NCBI GenBank assembly: GCA_036495195.1
Contig: DASXNH010000011.1
Location: 1 to 17,397, forward strand
Reading direction: 5' to 3'
Source: Palsa-872 sp036495195
GTDB lineage: Bacteria; Chloroflexota; Dormibacteria; Dormibacterales; Dormibacteraceae
Length of the DNA: 17,397 bases
Part shown: positions 1 through 6,417 of the stretch, in pieces
How positions within the stretch are numbered: the first letter of the stretch is position 1
Layout: every line of letters starts with the position of its first letter
Notes under the pieces: generated by a model
Database searches by the model: none
The model's input: the letters and a program-made list of their open reading frames with translations, nothing else
Told to the model about the DNA's origin: nothing
Made by a program: the position numbers and the translations under genes

Positions 1-827
1 GGTCCAAGCTCCATCTTGTTGGGCACGTAGCGCTTCAGAAATCGTTCGCCTTCTTTGTTGAGGAGATAGCCACCCTCGCCTCGCACGGCCTCGGTGATCA
101 GGATGCCGGTGAACGGCAGCCCGGTGGGATGGAACTGGACCATCTCCATGTCCTTAAGGCCGACGCCGGCTCGATACGCGAGCGCCATGCCGTCGCCGGT
201 GCAGATGTTGCCGTTGGTGGTGAAGGCGTAAACGCGACCCAGGCCTCCGGTGGCCAGGATCACAGCCTTGGCGGTGATCGCGTCGAAGCGCCCGCTGCGC
301 ATGTCGATCGCCACCACCCCGACGCATCGCCCGTCCTCGACCAGCAGCTTGGTGACGAACGCTTCGTCGTGCCGGTGGATCTGCGGGTACTTGAGGGAGG
401 TCTGGAAGACCGTGTGCAGCATGTGGAAGCCCGTCTTGTCGGCCGCGAAGCAGGTGCGCCACGTGGTCATGCCTCCGAACGGACGCGCCGAGATCTTGCC
501 GTCGGGGTCCCGGCTCCAAGGGCATCCCCAGTGCTCCATCTGGATCAGCTCGATGGGCGCCTCGCGGACGAAAGCCTCGACGACATCCTGGTCGGCCAGG
601 TAGTCGGAACCCTTGATGGTGTCGAACGCGTGGGTCTCGTAGCTGTCCTCGGGCCGGAGCACAGCGGCGGCGCCACCCTCGGCCGACACCGTGTGGCTTC
701 GCATGGGGTAGACCTTCGAGATCATGCCGACCTTCAGACGGGGATTGGTCTCCACCACCGCTATCGCCGCCCTGATGCCGGCGAGGCCCCCGCCTACAAC
801 CAGTACGTCGTAGCTCTCAAAATCCAT
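1..827 (-). CDS. frdA: Fumarate reductase/succinate dehydrogenase flavoprotein subunit (3' end outside window)
   Basis: This is the FAD-carrying catalytic subunit that interconverts fumarate and succinate; it normally sits on the membrane with an iron-sulfur subunit and anchors. About 275 N-terminal residues are present, out of roughly 570-650 in the family. I read the minus frame directly: a Rossmann dinucleotide motif at residues 7-21 (DVLVVGGGLAGIRAA), the covalent-FAD histidine motif SHTVSAEGG around His45, the stretch FAADKTGFHMLHT at 128-140, HPTGL at 233-237 and TEAVRGEGG at 245-253. GCPWSR at 101-106 and the FAADKTGFHMLHT stretch are the FrdA-type signature (as in E. coli and mycobacterial FrdA as I recall them) rather than classical SdhA. 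The ATG start has an AGGTG Shine-Dalgarno four bases upstream. The catalytic Arg-rich half and the partner subunits lie beyond the left edge. The family is certain; the direction of the reaction in vivo is not. Confidence 0.93.
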   Translation of the reverse strand, partial: MDFESYDVLVVGGGLAGIRAAIAVVETNPRLKVGMISKVYPMRSHTVSAEGGAAAVLRPEDSYETHAFDTIKGSDYLADQDVVEAFVREAPIELIQMEHWGCPWSRDPDGKISARPFGGMTTWRTCFAADKTGFHMLHTVFQTSLKYPQIHRHDEAFVTKLLVEDGRCVGVVAIDMRSGRFDAITAKAVILATGGLGRVYAFTTNGNICTGDGMALAYRAGVGLKDMEMVQFHPTGLPFTGILITEAVRGEGGYLLNKEGERFLKRYVPNKMELG

Positions 828-851
828 GTGGCACCTAAATGTTATTGGTTC

Positions 852-863
852 GTTGGACCCAAC
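852..863. promoter_or_regulatory. Short inverted repeat between divergent frdA and oxidoreductase genes
   Basis: GTTGG-AC-CCAAC forms two 5-base arms with a 2-base centre. It lies in the ~40-base gap between the frdA start and the preferred GTG start of the FAD oxidoreductase. It could be an operator for either gene, but 5-base arms in a GC-rich genome may occur by chance. No regulator gene is adjacent. Confidence 0.2.
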
Positions 864-867
864 TCGA

Positions 868-1932
868 GTGAGCACCCCCTTTTGGCCTCGACCGCGCGAT
901 GGCTACCCGGGTGAGGTTCCCGATCGTGCCGACGTGCTGGTCATCGGCGGGGGGATCACCGGGGTAAGCCTTATCTATCACCTCGCGCCTCGATGGAATC
1001 CGGTCTTGCTGGAGCGCCGGCACGTGGCAGCCGGCGCAAGCGGCCGCAACGCGGGATTCCTGCTCGCAGGTGTTGCGGAGCACTACGCGGACGCGGTGCG
1101 TACGTTCGGACGCGAGAAGGCACGTGATGTCTGGCAGCTCACGAACGAAAACCACGACGAGATGATGGTGGCGGTCGAGAACTTTGATGTTGGATATCGG
1201 CGCGCCGGCAGCGCGACGCTCGCATCAAACGATGGGGAAGCCCGTCAGCTCCAGGAATCGGAGCAATTGTTGCGAGAGGACGGTTTCGACGCACGCTGGG
1301 ACGGCAAGCGCCTCATCAATCCACGCGATGGCGAAGCCAACCCCGCGGCAATCGTGAATGCGCTTGCGCTGCAGGCGCCGTTGGGCGCGATCAACGAAGG
1401 GATCGATGTCATTGCGATCGAGCCTTCACGCGAAGGGGTGACAGTGCACGCGGGAGGCAAGGAATGCGTCGCGGGTGTGGTCATCCTCGCCACCAACGCT
1501 TACACGTCGCTGCTGGTACCTGAGATTGCGATCCAACCGACGCGCGCGCAGATGCTTGCCTCCACCCCAATCCCGACATCCGTGTGCGAGATGCCTACCT
1601 ACTCCCACTTCGGATATCGCTACTGGCGACAGGTCGCGGGCGGCGAGGTTCTCGTCGGCGGCTGGCGCGACACGTCGATGGACACCGAGATCGGCTATGA
1701 GGACGTGCCAACGCAAGGCATCCAGGCTCATCTCGAAGCTCAGCTTCACCGGCTGAGCCCATCGGCCACAGTCACGCATCGATGGACCGGCGTTATGGGG
1801 TTCACGGAGTCGGGCCTTCCTCTGGTGGGTCCTGTTGAGGGTATGAAGAACGTCTACGTTTGCGCCGGTTACAACGGGCACGGCATGGGCTTCGCCTTCA
1901 TGAGTGCGAAGCAGCTGGTCGGCTCCCTCTAG
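868..1932 (+). CDS. FAD-dependent oxidoreductase, DAO (D-amino-acid oxidase/glycine oxidase) family
   Basis: A soluble flavoprotein predicted to oxidise an amine or amino acid (glycine-, sarcosine- or gamma-glutamylputrescine-oxidase-like); the substrate is unknown. It carries an N-terminal Rossmann motif (DVLVIGGGITGVSLIYHL), the FAD-contact stretch AAGASGRNAGF, and the C-terminal signature GLPLVGP followed by YVCAGYNGHGMG, all in the usual order. The length (~354 residues) is slightly short for the family, with little sequence after the last FAD-binding helix. The start is uncertain. GTG at 868 begins right before STPFWP, which resembles family N-termini. An in-frame ATG at 826 would overlap the frdA ATG head-to-head within CATG. 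No candidate has a Shine-Dalgarno. It converges on the M19 dipeptidase gene. Confidence 0.85.
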   Translation: MSTPFWPRPRDGYPGEVPDRADVLVIGGGITGVSLIYHLAPRWNPVLLERRHVAAGASGRNAGFLLAGVAEHYADAVRTFGREKARDVWQLTNENHDEMMVAVENFDVGYRRAGSATLASNDGEARQLQESEQLLREDGFDARWDGKRLINPRDGEANPAAIVNALALQAPLGAINEGIDVIAIEPSREGVTVHAGGKECVAGVVILATNAYTSLLVPEIAIQPTRAQMLASTPIPTSVCEMPTYSHFGYRYWRQVAGGEVLVGGWRDTSMDTEIGYEDVPTQGIQAHLEAQLHRLSPSATVTHRWTGVMGFTESGLPLVGPVEGMKNVYVCAGYNGHGMGFAFMSAKQLVGSL

Positions 1933-1954
1933 GCTGACGGGCGAGGCGCCTTAA

Positions 1955-1970
1955 CAGGCAGGCTTGCCTG
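1955..1970. terminator. Possible hairpin between convergent genes
   Basis: CAGGCA-GGCT-TGCCTG gives a perfect 6-bp stem with a 4-base loop, 22 bases after the oxidoreductase stop and between two convergent genes. There is no T-run on either strand, so a classical intrinsic terminator is not established. The rest of the 143-base gap holds nothing I recognise. Confidence 0.3.
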
Positions 1971-2075
1971 GGGACCGTGCTGAAAATACTCTGCCTTCAG
2001 GTGTGCTGGGCTCGGGGGTGGGGAGCCGACTGGGAGGAGGGTGGGCCCCGCGAAGGGCGAGGTTTTGTTGGCCGG

Positions 2076-3038
2076 TCAGTCCGGAAGGGCTCGGGCCAGG
2101 AAATCGAGCCAGTTCCCGCCCATCACACCTTCGACCTGCGCGCGGCTGAAATGCTTGCGGAGGCGGACTTTTAAGTTCTCGAGCTGGCCCAGGTTGGAGA
2201 GCGGCGCGTGCCGTGAATCGAATCCGCCGTCCAGGTCGGTGCCCAGGCCGACGTGCTCCGATCCGTCGGCGGCGCGCGCCAGATGCACCGCATGGCGAAC
2301 CACGTCGTCGAGAGAAGGGCGCCCCGTCTTGCGCAGGTGAGGCTGGTAGAAGCTGACGCCGAGAATGCCGCCTCGTCGCGCCACCTCGGCCGCGGTCGCA
2401 TCTGTGATCTGGCGGTCGCCTGGGACGATGGCGCGAGCGTTGCTGTGGGACGCCATGATCGGGCCGCGCCATTGCTCGAAGGCATCGGCGACAGCCTGGT
2501 CGGCCATGTGGCTCAGGTCGAGGATCATCCGCTTGCGCCGCATCGCCTTCAGGAGCTGCACGCCCAGGTCGGTCAATCCGCCGGGGGCGCCAGTGCCGCC
2601 GCTGTAACGGGTCGCCCCCCAGGCCGGCCCGACGATGCGCAGGCCTCGATCGGCCCAGGCGCCCAGCTGGGATGGGGTCTCGATGGGGTCCGCGCCTTCC
2701 ATGAGCAGGACCGCCGCCACCTGGCCGCGCTTCCAGCCGCGCACGTAGGCGGCAAGCTGACTCTTGGTGCCGATCAGCTGCAGGCCGCAGCTGCGGTAGT
2801 AGTTGAACTCGGCCATCGCCATGATGTGCGCCTCGTGCTCGTTCTCGTACACGAAGCGGGTCCGCATGGCCCGTCCCGCACGCGCGGGGGCCGTATACAG
2901 AGTCGCGAAGACGAGGCCGACGCCCGCCGCGGCCAGCGACGTGCGGCTGATGAGGTAGCGGGGGGCGGGTGCCGAGAGGAAGCCGCGACCGGCGGAGATG
3001 GCGTTCCACGAGATGTCCAGGTGGGCGTCGACGATCAT
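2076..3038 (-). CDS. Membrane dipeptidase homologue, peptidase family M19
   Basis: A zinc metallohydrolase of the renal/membrane dipeptidase family, which cleaves dipeptides (often L-D or D-containing ones in bacteria). At 320 residues it has the normal length for a bacterial M19 protein. Metal-site motifs are present in order: DAHLD (His6, Asp8), the bridging glutamate in LLMEGADP (Glu114), DLSH (His177), ASHSNAR (His198) and GTDLDGG (Asp268/Asp270). The C-terminal GGNWL matches the family ending. No signal peptide or lipobox is visible, so it is probably cytoplasmic. It starts at ATG 3038, without a strong Shine-Dalgarno. It appears monocistronic, convergent with the upstream oxidoreductase and divergent from the zinc-ribbon gene. 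The family is clear; the physiological substrate is not. Confidence 0.92.
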   Translation of the reverse strand: MIVDAHLDISWNAISAGRGFLSAPAPRYLISRTSLAAAGVGLVFATLYTAPARAGRAMRTRFVYENEHEAHIMAMAEFNYYRSCGLQLIGTKSQLAAYVRGWKRGQVAAVLLMEGADPIETPSQLGAWADRGLRIVGPAWGATRYSGGTGAPGGLTDLGVQLLKAMRRKRMILDLSHMADQAVADAFEQWRGPIMASHSNARAIVPGDRQITDATAAEVARRGGILGVSFYQPHLRKTGRPSLDDVVRHAVHLARAADGSEHVGLGTDLDGGFDSRHAPLSNLGQLENLKVRLRKHFSRAQVEGVMGGNWLDFLARALPD

Positions 3039-3087
3039 GGCCAGTCAGATTAAGGCCGGCGGTCAAGGCACACGTCCAAATTGGCTT

Positions 3088-3119
3088 CCGGAGCGCTAGA
3101 ATCGCCCCCGGAGCGCTAG
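3088..3119. repeat. Tandem 12-base direct repeat upstream of the zinc-ribbon gene
   Basis: CCGGAGCGCTAG occurs at 3088-3099 and again at 3108-3119, so the repeat period is 20 bases, close to two helical turns. Each copy contains the palindrome AGCGCT. The first copy runs into TAGAAT (3097-3102), a possible -10 hexamer for the zinc-ribbon gene, although no convincing -35 box precedes it. The exact spacing on one helix face suggests a regulator site, which is inference only. Confidence 0.4.
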
Positions 3120-3179
3120 GGGGGGTAGATCCGGTCGTCTCCGTCCGGGCCCTGAGCGACATTTTGGGGAGGCCAGACG

Positions 3180-3464
3180 GTGAGTTTCTCGGACAGGACG
3201 TTGCAGTGCCGTGACTGCGGTCGCGATTTCCTCTTCACGGCGGGGGAGCAGGAGTTCTATCAGTCTCGCGGGCTTCAGAACGAGCCGCGGCGGTGCCCCG
3301 AATGCAGGGCGGCGCGGCGCACGACTGAAGGCAACGGCCGGACGCGCGCCATGCACGACGTCATCTGCTCGAATTGCGGCAAGCAGACCCAGGTGCCATT
3401 CGTGCCAACAGGCGCCCGCCCTGTCTACTGCCTTGACTGCTTCCAGACGGTGGGCCGCCGCTAA
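3180..3464 (+). CDS. Small double zinc-ribbon protein (zf-trcl type)
   Basis: A 94-residue protein made of two zinc-binding units. The N-terminal unit has Cys10/Cys13 and Cys39/Cys42 around GEQEFYQSRGL and NEPRRCPECR, the pattern of the 'probable zinc-ribbon' (zf-trcl) domain. The C-terminal unit has Cys63/Cys66 and Cys84/Cys87 (CSNCGK and CLDC). No catalytic residues are visible; such proteins are presumed to bind nucleic acid or protein, and the role is unknown. The GTG start is well supported by GGGGAGG at 3166-3172, seven bases upstream. A tandem repeat lies in the upstream region. It is a stand-alone transcription unit, converging on the C39 remnant. Confidence 0.85.
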   Translation: MSFSDRTLQCRDCGRDFLFTAGEQEFYQSRGLQNEPRRCPECRAARRTTEGNGRTRAMHDVICSNCGKQTQVPFVPTGARPVYCLDCFQTVGRR

Positions 3465-3486
3465 GGCTGCGTCAACCGGCCGCGGA

Positions 3487-3696
3487 TCAGCGGCTGACGA
3501 TCACAGCCATGTGCTCAAAGGTCCTGTAGGCCGACTCGAACTGCGCCTTGGGGTGCCACGCCTGGCCGAACCATGGATCGTTGATGAGGACGGCGCCTGG
3601 CCTGACGCCGATCACGGTGACGGCATGCTCGGTGAGCGTGTACGCCAGCGCGAATGCCCAGGGTTGTCGCTCGGTGGGCCACCACTCATGAAAACG
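3487..3696 (-). pseudogene. C39-like cysteine peptidase remnant (N-terminal half missing)
   Basis: The last ~68 residues before the TGA at 3489-3487 read as the C-terminal half of a C39-type (Peptidase_C39_2-like) protein. They contain the catalytic histidine context EHAVTVIG, the catalytic aspartate in INDPWFG, and the closing FESAYRTFEHMAVIV. Upstream in the same frame the similarity stops near FHEWW at about 3693. There is no usable start codon, and the frame then runs antisense-like through the neighbouring cyclase gene as Arg/Pro-rich nonsense. The catalytic-cysteine half is absent. I interpret this as a deletion remnant left behind the cyclase stop, not a working gene. It might be translated by read-through from the cyclase mRNA, but not as an active peptidase. 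Confidence 0.7.
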
Positions 3697-3713
3697 CTGG
3701 TGAGGGCGGTTGG

Positions 3714-4508
3714 CTACGGTCCTGTGATGGCGATGGGGCGGACTGGAGAACCCGTCGCGCCTCGCATCTTGAGTGGAAGGCAGACAAAGCCGAACTCGTA
3801 GACGTTCGCCGCCGCCAACTCCTCGAGGTTCAGGTTCTCGATGATCGGGATGCCGGCCCGGACCAGCAGCAGGACGTGGCCCGGGAGGGTCACGTTTAGC
3901 TCGGGGTCTGTGGGTCCGACGACATCCCACGCCACGTTGTCGGCCCCGACCGCCTTGACGTTCCGGTCTGCCAGCCAGCGTGAGCCGGCGCCGCTGACTC
4001 CCGCGGCGCGCAGGTACTCCTCTGGCCGGCTCCACAGCGCGCCGTATCCGGTGCGCACAAGGACCACGTCGCCTTCTCGAACGTCAACGCCGGCGCTGGT
4101 GGCAGCGCGCTCCAACTCTTGCGGTGTGATCGCGTGTTCCGGGTCGAGACGGTTCTCGCCCGCCACGTCGAGAAGCACGCCCCGGCCCACGATCGGAGCC
4201 ATTTGCTCGATACCGAGAACGCGGAATCCCGCCGAGGTCTGCACCTCATCCACCGGGACTCCCCCATGCAGCATCAGGTTCTCAGCCTGATGTGCGAGGG
4301 CGTCGATGTGAGTGCCCGAGTGCTCGGGCATGACCACGATCCCGGATGCCCCCGTGCGCGCTTCGGAGCCGCCGGGTGCATGGTGGCGGTGCAGAAAGTA
4401 GTTGAAGCCCGGGGCGTGCGCGGGGTGCGATGGCGCCCCTGCATAGCGGAACTGTTCGAGGTCGAAGACACGCGCCGCGCCGAGCACGTCGACGAGGTCG
4501 GAGGTCAA
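3714..4508 (-). CDS. Cyclase family protein (metal-dependent, kynurenine-formamidase fold)
   Basis: A member of the metal-dependent hydrolase family that includes arylformamidase KynB and polyketide 'cyclases'. The key motif HSGTHIDALAH, i.e. HxGTHxDxxxH, lies at residues ~63-73 and supplies metal ligands. The closing LPLKMRGATGSPVRPIA is also typical, as is the ~264-residue length. The start is most likely TTG at 4508, one base after the IF-1 stop (TAG-C-TTG), giving LVDVLGAARVFDLEQ at the N-terminus as in relatives. A GTG at 4487 is the alternative. Longer in-frame starts would overlap infA and add residues unlike the family. No Shine-Dalgarno is seen, so translation is probably coupled to infA. 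No kynurenine-pathway neighbour is present, so the substrate is unknown. Confidence 0.85.
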   Translation of the reverse strand: MTSDLVDVLGAARVFDLEQFRYAGAPSHPAHAPGFNYFLHRHHAPGGSEARTGASGIVVMPEHSGTHIDALAHQAENLMLHGGVPVDEVQTSAGFRVLGIEQMAPIVGRGVLLDVAGENRLDPEHAITPQELERAATSAGVDVREGDVVLVRTGYGALWSRPEEYLRAAGVSGAGSRWLADRNVKAVGADNVAWDVVGPTDPELNVTLPGHVLLLVRAGIPIIENLNLEELAAANVYEFGFVCLPLKMRGATGSPVRPIAITGP

Positions 4509-4509
4509 G

Positions 4510-4803
4510 CTACTCGCGGTACCGGTAGACGATGCGTCCTCGCGATAGGTCGTATGGCGACAGCTCCACGCGTATGCGGTCGCCGGGCGTGATGCGGATG
4601 AAGTAACGGCGCATGCGGCCCGCCGCATAGGCGATCAGCTTGTGCCCGTTTTCGAGCTCGACCTCGAACATCGCGTTGGGCAACGCCTGAGCGACGACGG
4701 CATCCATTACGACCGCTGCTTCTTTCTGATCTCCGTCGTCGCGATCGACCTTGCGCGCTTTCGGCGTTCGCGGACCTCGACGTGGACCTTTCGATTTCCC
4801 CAA
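4510..4803 (-). CDS. infA: Translation initiation factor IF-1, divergent, with basic N-terminal extension
   Basis: An OB-fold protein that binds the ribosomal A site during initiation. The core has the IF-1 hallmarks ALPNAMFEVELENGHK, RMRRYFIRI, PGDRIRVELSPYDLSRGR and IVYRYRE. It is 97 residues rather than ~72. The extra ~25 N-terminal residues are rich in Lys, Arg and Pro (MGKSKGPRRGPRTPKARK). The central loop is unusual, with AYAAGRMRRYF where most IF-1s have something like HISGKMR. An in-frame TAG five codons upstream forces the start to TTG 4803 or to ATG 4707; the latter would cut into the first beta strand. TTG has no Shine-Dalgarno, but TAGACT stands nine bases upstream, fitting a leaderless message. 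It heads an apparent operon with the cyclase instead of lying among ribosomal-protein genes. Confidence 0.9.
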   Translation of the reverse strand: MGKSKGPRRGPRTPKARKVDRDDGDQKEAAVVMDAVVAQALPNAMFEVELENGHKLIAYAAGRMRRYFIRITPGDRIRVELSPYDLSRGRIVYRYRE

Positions 4804-4812
4804 GACTCGTGC

Positions 4813-4818
4813 AGTCTA
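4813..4818 (-). promoter_or_regulatory. Possible -10 box for leaderless infA transcript
   Basis: On the minus strand TAGACT (TANNNT type) is separated by nine bases from the TTG start of infA, placing the expected transcription start at or next to the start codon. No good -35 box is seen. The same geometry occurs before the fatty acyl-CoA reductase gene. Confidence 0.35.
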
Positions 4819-4860
4819 CTTGGAGAGGGCCTCCAGAGTGGATGAGTATCGTGATGTCCC

Positions 4861-5346
4861 ATGGCCTACTACCGCCGCCCCGGTTGGTTCACCAAGAATG
4901 TCTTCAACGCAGCCGTCGGCACCCTGACACGGCTTGGAATCAGCGTTTGGGGCTCGCGGGTCTTGCGCGTCAAAGGTCGGACGTCAGGCGAGTGGAGAAC
5001 CGCGCCCGTGAACCTGCTTACCTATGAGGGCAAGCAGTACCTGGTGGCACCGCGGGGCCAGACCCAATGGGTCCGCAACCTACGCGTGTCGGGGACCGGC
5101 GAGCTGCTCCTTGGCCGCAAGGCCGTGCCGTTCAGGGCGCTGGAGCTGCGCGACAACGAGAAGATTCCGATCCTGAAGGCCTACCTCAAGCGCTGGAAGG
5201 CCGAGGTCGGCGTCTTTTTCAGGGGCGTTTCGGCCGACTCGCCCGAGGAGGACCTGAGGCGGATCGCGCCCGACCACCCGGTTTTTCGGGTGGAGCCGCT
5301 GGCGCCTGAGCAGGAGGAGGGAGTCGCTGCCTCCCGCCAGCCTTGA
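4861..5346 (+). CDS. Nitroreductase-family deazaflavin (F420)-dependent oxidoreductase
   Basis: A 161-residue split-barrel protein of the F420H2-dependent Ddn/FDOR-A type. It has the conserved cofactor-site stretch RVKGRTSGEWRTAPVNLL (residues 36-53) followed by LVAPRGQTQWVRNLR (61-75), as in mycobacterial Ddn relatives. It probably uses F420H2 (or a flavin) to reduce an unknown substrate; its identity cannot be fixed by sequence. The ATG at 4861 starts right before the family N-terminus. No Shine-Dalgarno is evident; TATCGT eight bases upstream could be a -10 of a leaderless mRNA. Its 3' end lies convergently over the tail of the acyltransferase gene by 128 bases. The FDOR reading is the more credible one there, because recognisable sequence continues to about residue 150. 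Confidence 0.85.
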   Translation: MAYYRRPGWFTKNVFNAAVGTLTRLGISVWGSRVLRVKGRTSGEWRTAPVNLLTYEGKQYLVAPRGQTQWVRNLRVSGTGELLLGRKAVPFRALELRDNEKIPILKAYLKRWKAEVGVFFRGVSADSPEEDLRRIAPDHPVFRVEPLAPEQEEGVAASRQP

Positions 5347-6268
5347 CCGGCGCATGGGATGCCTCCGAGTTAAGTAAAGGTGCGGCGCTTTCCTCGTAGG
5401 GCATCTCTCTCGGCTTCATCAACCGCCACCGCTCGATCCACGAGCCCTGAATGTCTGGCTGCGCCGGCTCGAGCGCGAGCGTCCGTACGGCTTTCTCCAC
5501 CCTGGCGGTAAATTGGCGCGAGCCCTCCTCCGGCTGGGGCACCATCGGCTTGCCGATGCGCACGCGTACAGGGCCCGGGAGTGGGAATTTCTGACCCTTC
5601 GGCATGATCTGGTACGCCCCGCGGATGTGGAGCGGCACGACGGGGGTGCCCGTCTCGTTCGCCAGGTGGCCGACGCCCGGCTTGAACTCCTGGATTCGTC
5701 CGTCGGGCGAGCGGCTTCCCTCAGGAAAGAGCACGAGGTTCCAGCCCGACTTCAGCAGCTGGCTGGAGCTATGCAGCTGGGCCTGCGCACCTCCCGTCCG
5801 CGAAAAGGGGAACGTGTTGAGAAACAGGCTGACGATGTTGCCGAGGAGCGGCCGCTTGAACCAGTAGTCCGCGGCCGCGGCCACGACCGTGCGATCGCGG
5901 GCGCGGTCGCCGAGCGCGTGGAGGATCAGCGAGGTGTCGGCGTGGCTCGAGTGATTGGCAGCGAAGATCACGGGACGCTCGAGGTCGCGCACCCACTCGC
6001 GGCCCTCGACCTTCGGGTGCGCCATCGCCTCGGTGAAGGGAAGCAGGAGACCACGCTGGATGAGGAAGCGGATGGTCCTGACGGGTTCTTGCCGGGCCCA
6101 GCCGAGGTCGCTCGCCGGCGGCGGGACGACGGTTCCCTGCTCGGGCCAGGTGCGCGGGCGGGGCGTGTCCCAATGCCACGCTTTCCGTACATCCTGCACG
6201 TCGCCGGCGATGTGGCCGGCCGTGCGGACGAGCCCGCTGAGCCCGCCCTCGCCTGAGTACCAGGGCAT
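5219..6268 (-). CDS. 1-acyl-sn-glycerol-3-phosphate acyltransferase-like (PlsC family)
   Basis: A membrane-associated acyltransferase moving an acyl chain from a thioester to a glycerolipid or alcohol acceptor. The catalytic HX4D motif is NHSSHAD (His106, Asp111), and FPEGSRS at 181-187 is the second hallmark; PVVPLHIRGAY follows. Residues 1-95 are an N-terminal extension without recognised domains. Residues ~298-349 are low-complexity Pro/Arg/Ala-rich and read antisense through the F420 oxidoreductase gene, so the natural stop was probably lost and the true domain ends near residue 297. The ATG overlaps the stop of the preceding mini-ORF (TGATG), and there is no own Shine-Dalgarno, which points to translational coupling. 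It is the last gene of the acyl-CoA reductase operon, so its acceptor may be a product of that pathway. The acceptor is not predictable from sequence. Confidence 0.87.
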   Translation of the reverse strand: MPWYSGEGGLSGLVRTAGHIAGDVQDVRKAWHWDTPRPRTWPEQGTVVPPPASDLGWARQEPVRTIRFLIQRGLLLPFTEAMAHPKVEGREWVRDLERPVIFAANHSSHADTSLILHALGDRARDRTVVAAAADYWFKRPLLGNIVSLFLNTFPFSRTGGAQAQLHSSSQLLKSGWNLVLFPEGSRSPDGRIQEFKPGVGHLANETGTPVVPLHIRGAYQIMPKGQKFPLPGPVRVRIGKPMVPQPEEGSRQFTARVEKAVRTLALEPAQPDIQGSWIERWRLMKPREMPYEESAAPLLNSEASHAPVKAGGRQRLPPPAQAPAAPPEKPGGRARSASGPPRASRPKRP

Positions 6269-6366
6269 CAGTAGAGGGAGATCCAGCCGTCGGTGGCGCC
6301 ACCTGCCTGCAGGCTCGACCTGCTGGCCAGGCCGACCGTCAACACCTCAGGTTCGCGGTTCAGCAT
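6268..6366 (-). CDS. Mini-ORF, 32 residues, coupled to the acyltransferase
   Basis: An ATG frame between the LarA-like gene and the acyltransferase encodes 32 residues ending in GGATDGWISLY. I recognise no family. Its TGA overlaps the acyltransferase ATG as TGATG, which would explain why the acyltransferase lacks a ribosome-binding site. The start ATG has no close Shine-Dalgarno; an AAAGGTGG lies about 27 bases upstream, and without an intervening start codon that is too far. It may be a real small protein, a translational-coupling leader, or a chance frame in a 150-base spacer. Confidence 0.35.
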   Translation of the reverse strand: MLNREPEVLTVGLASRSSLQAGGATDGWISLY

Positions 6367-6417
6367 GAGGTCGGCCCACTTCTCACTCTGCGCGCCACCT
6401 TTTCAAGACCGAGACGT

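Noticed and set aside
1951..3162. 403-codon minus-strand open frame
   Set aside because: It overlaps the M19 dipeptidase on the same strand in another frame. The dipeptidase has all metal ligands; this one is Arg/Pro-rich without domains.
3697..4035. Upstream extension of the C39 remnant frame
   Set aside because: It is read within the cyclase gene in another frame and has no similarity to C39 proteins, so it was not included in the pseudogene.
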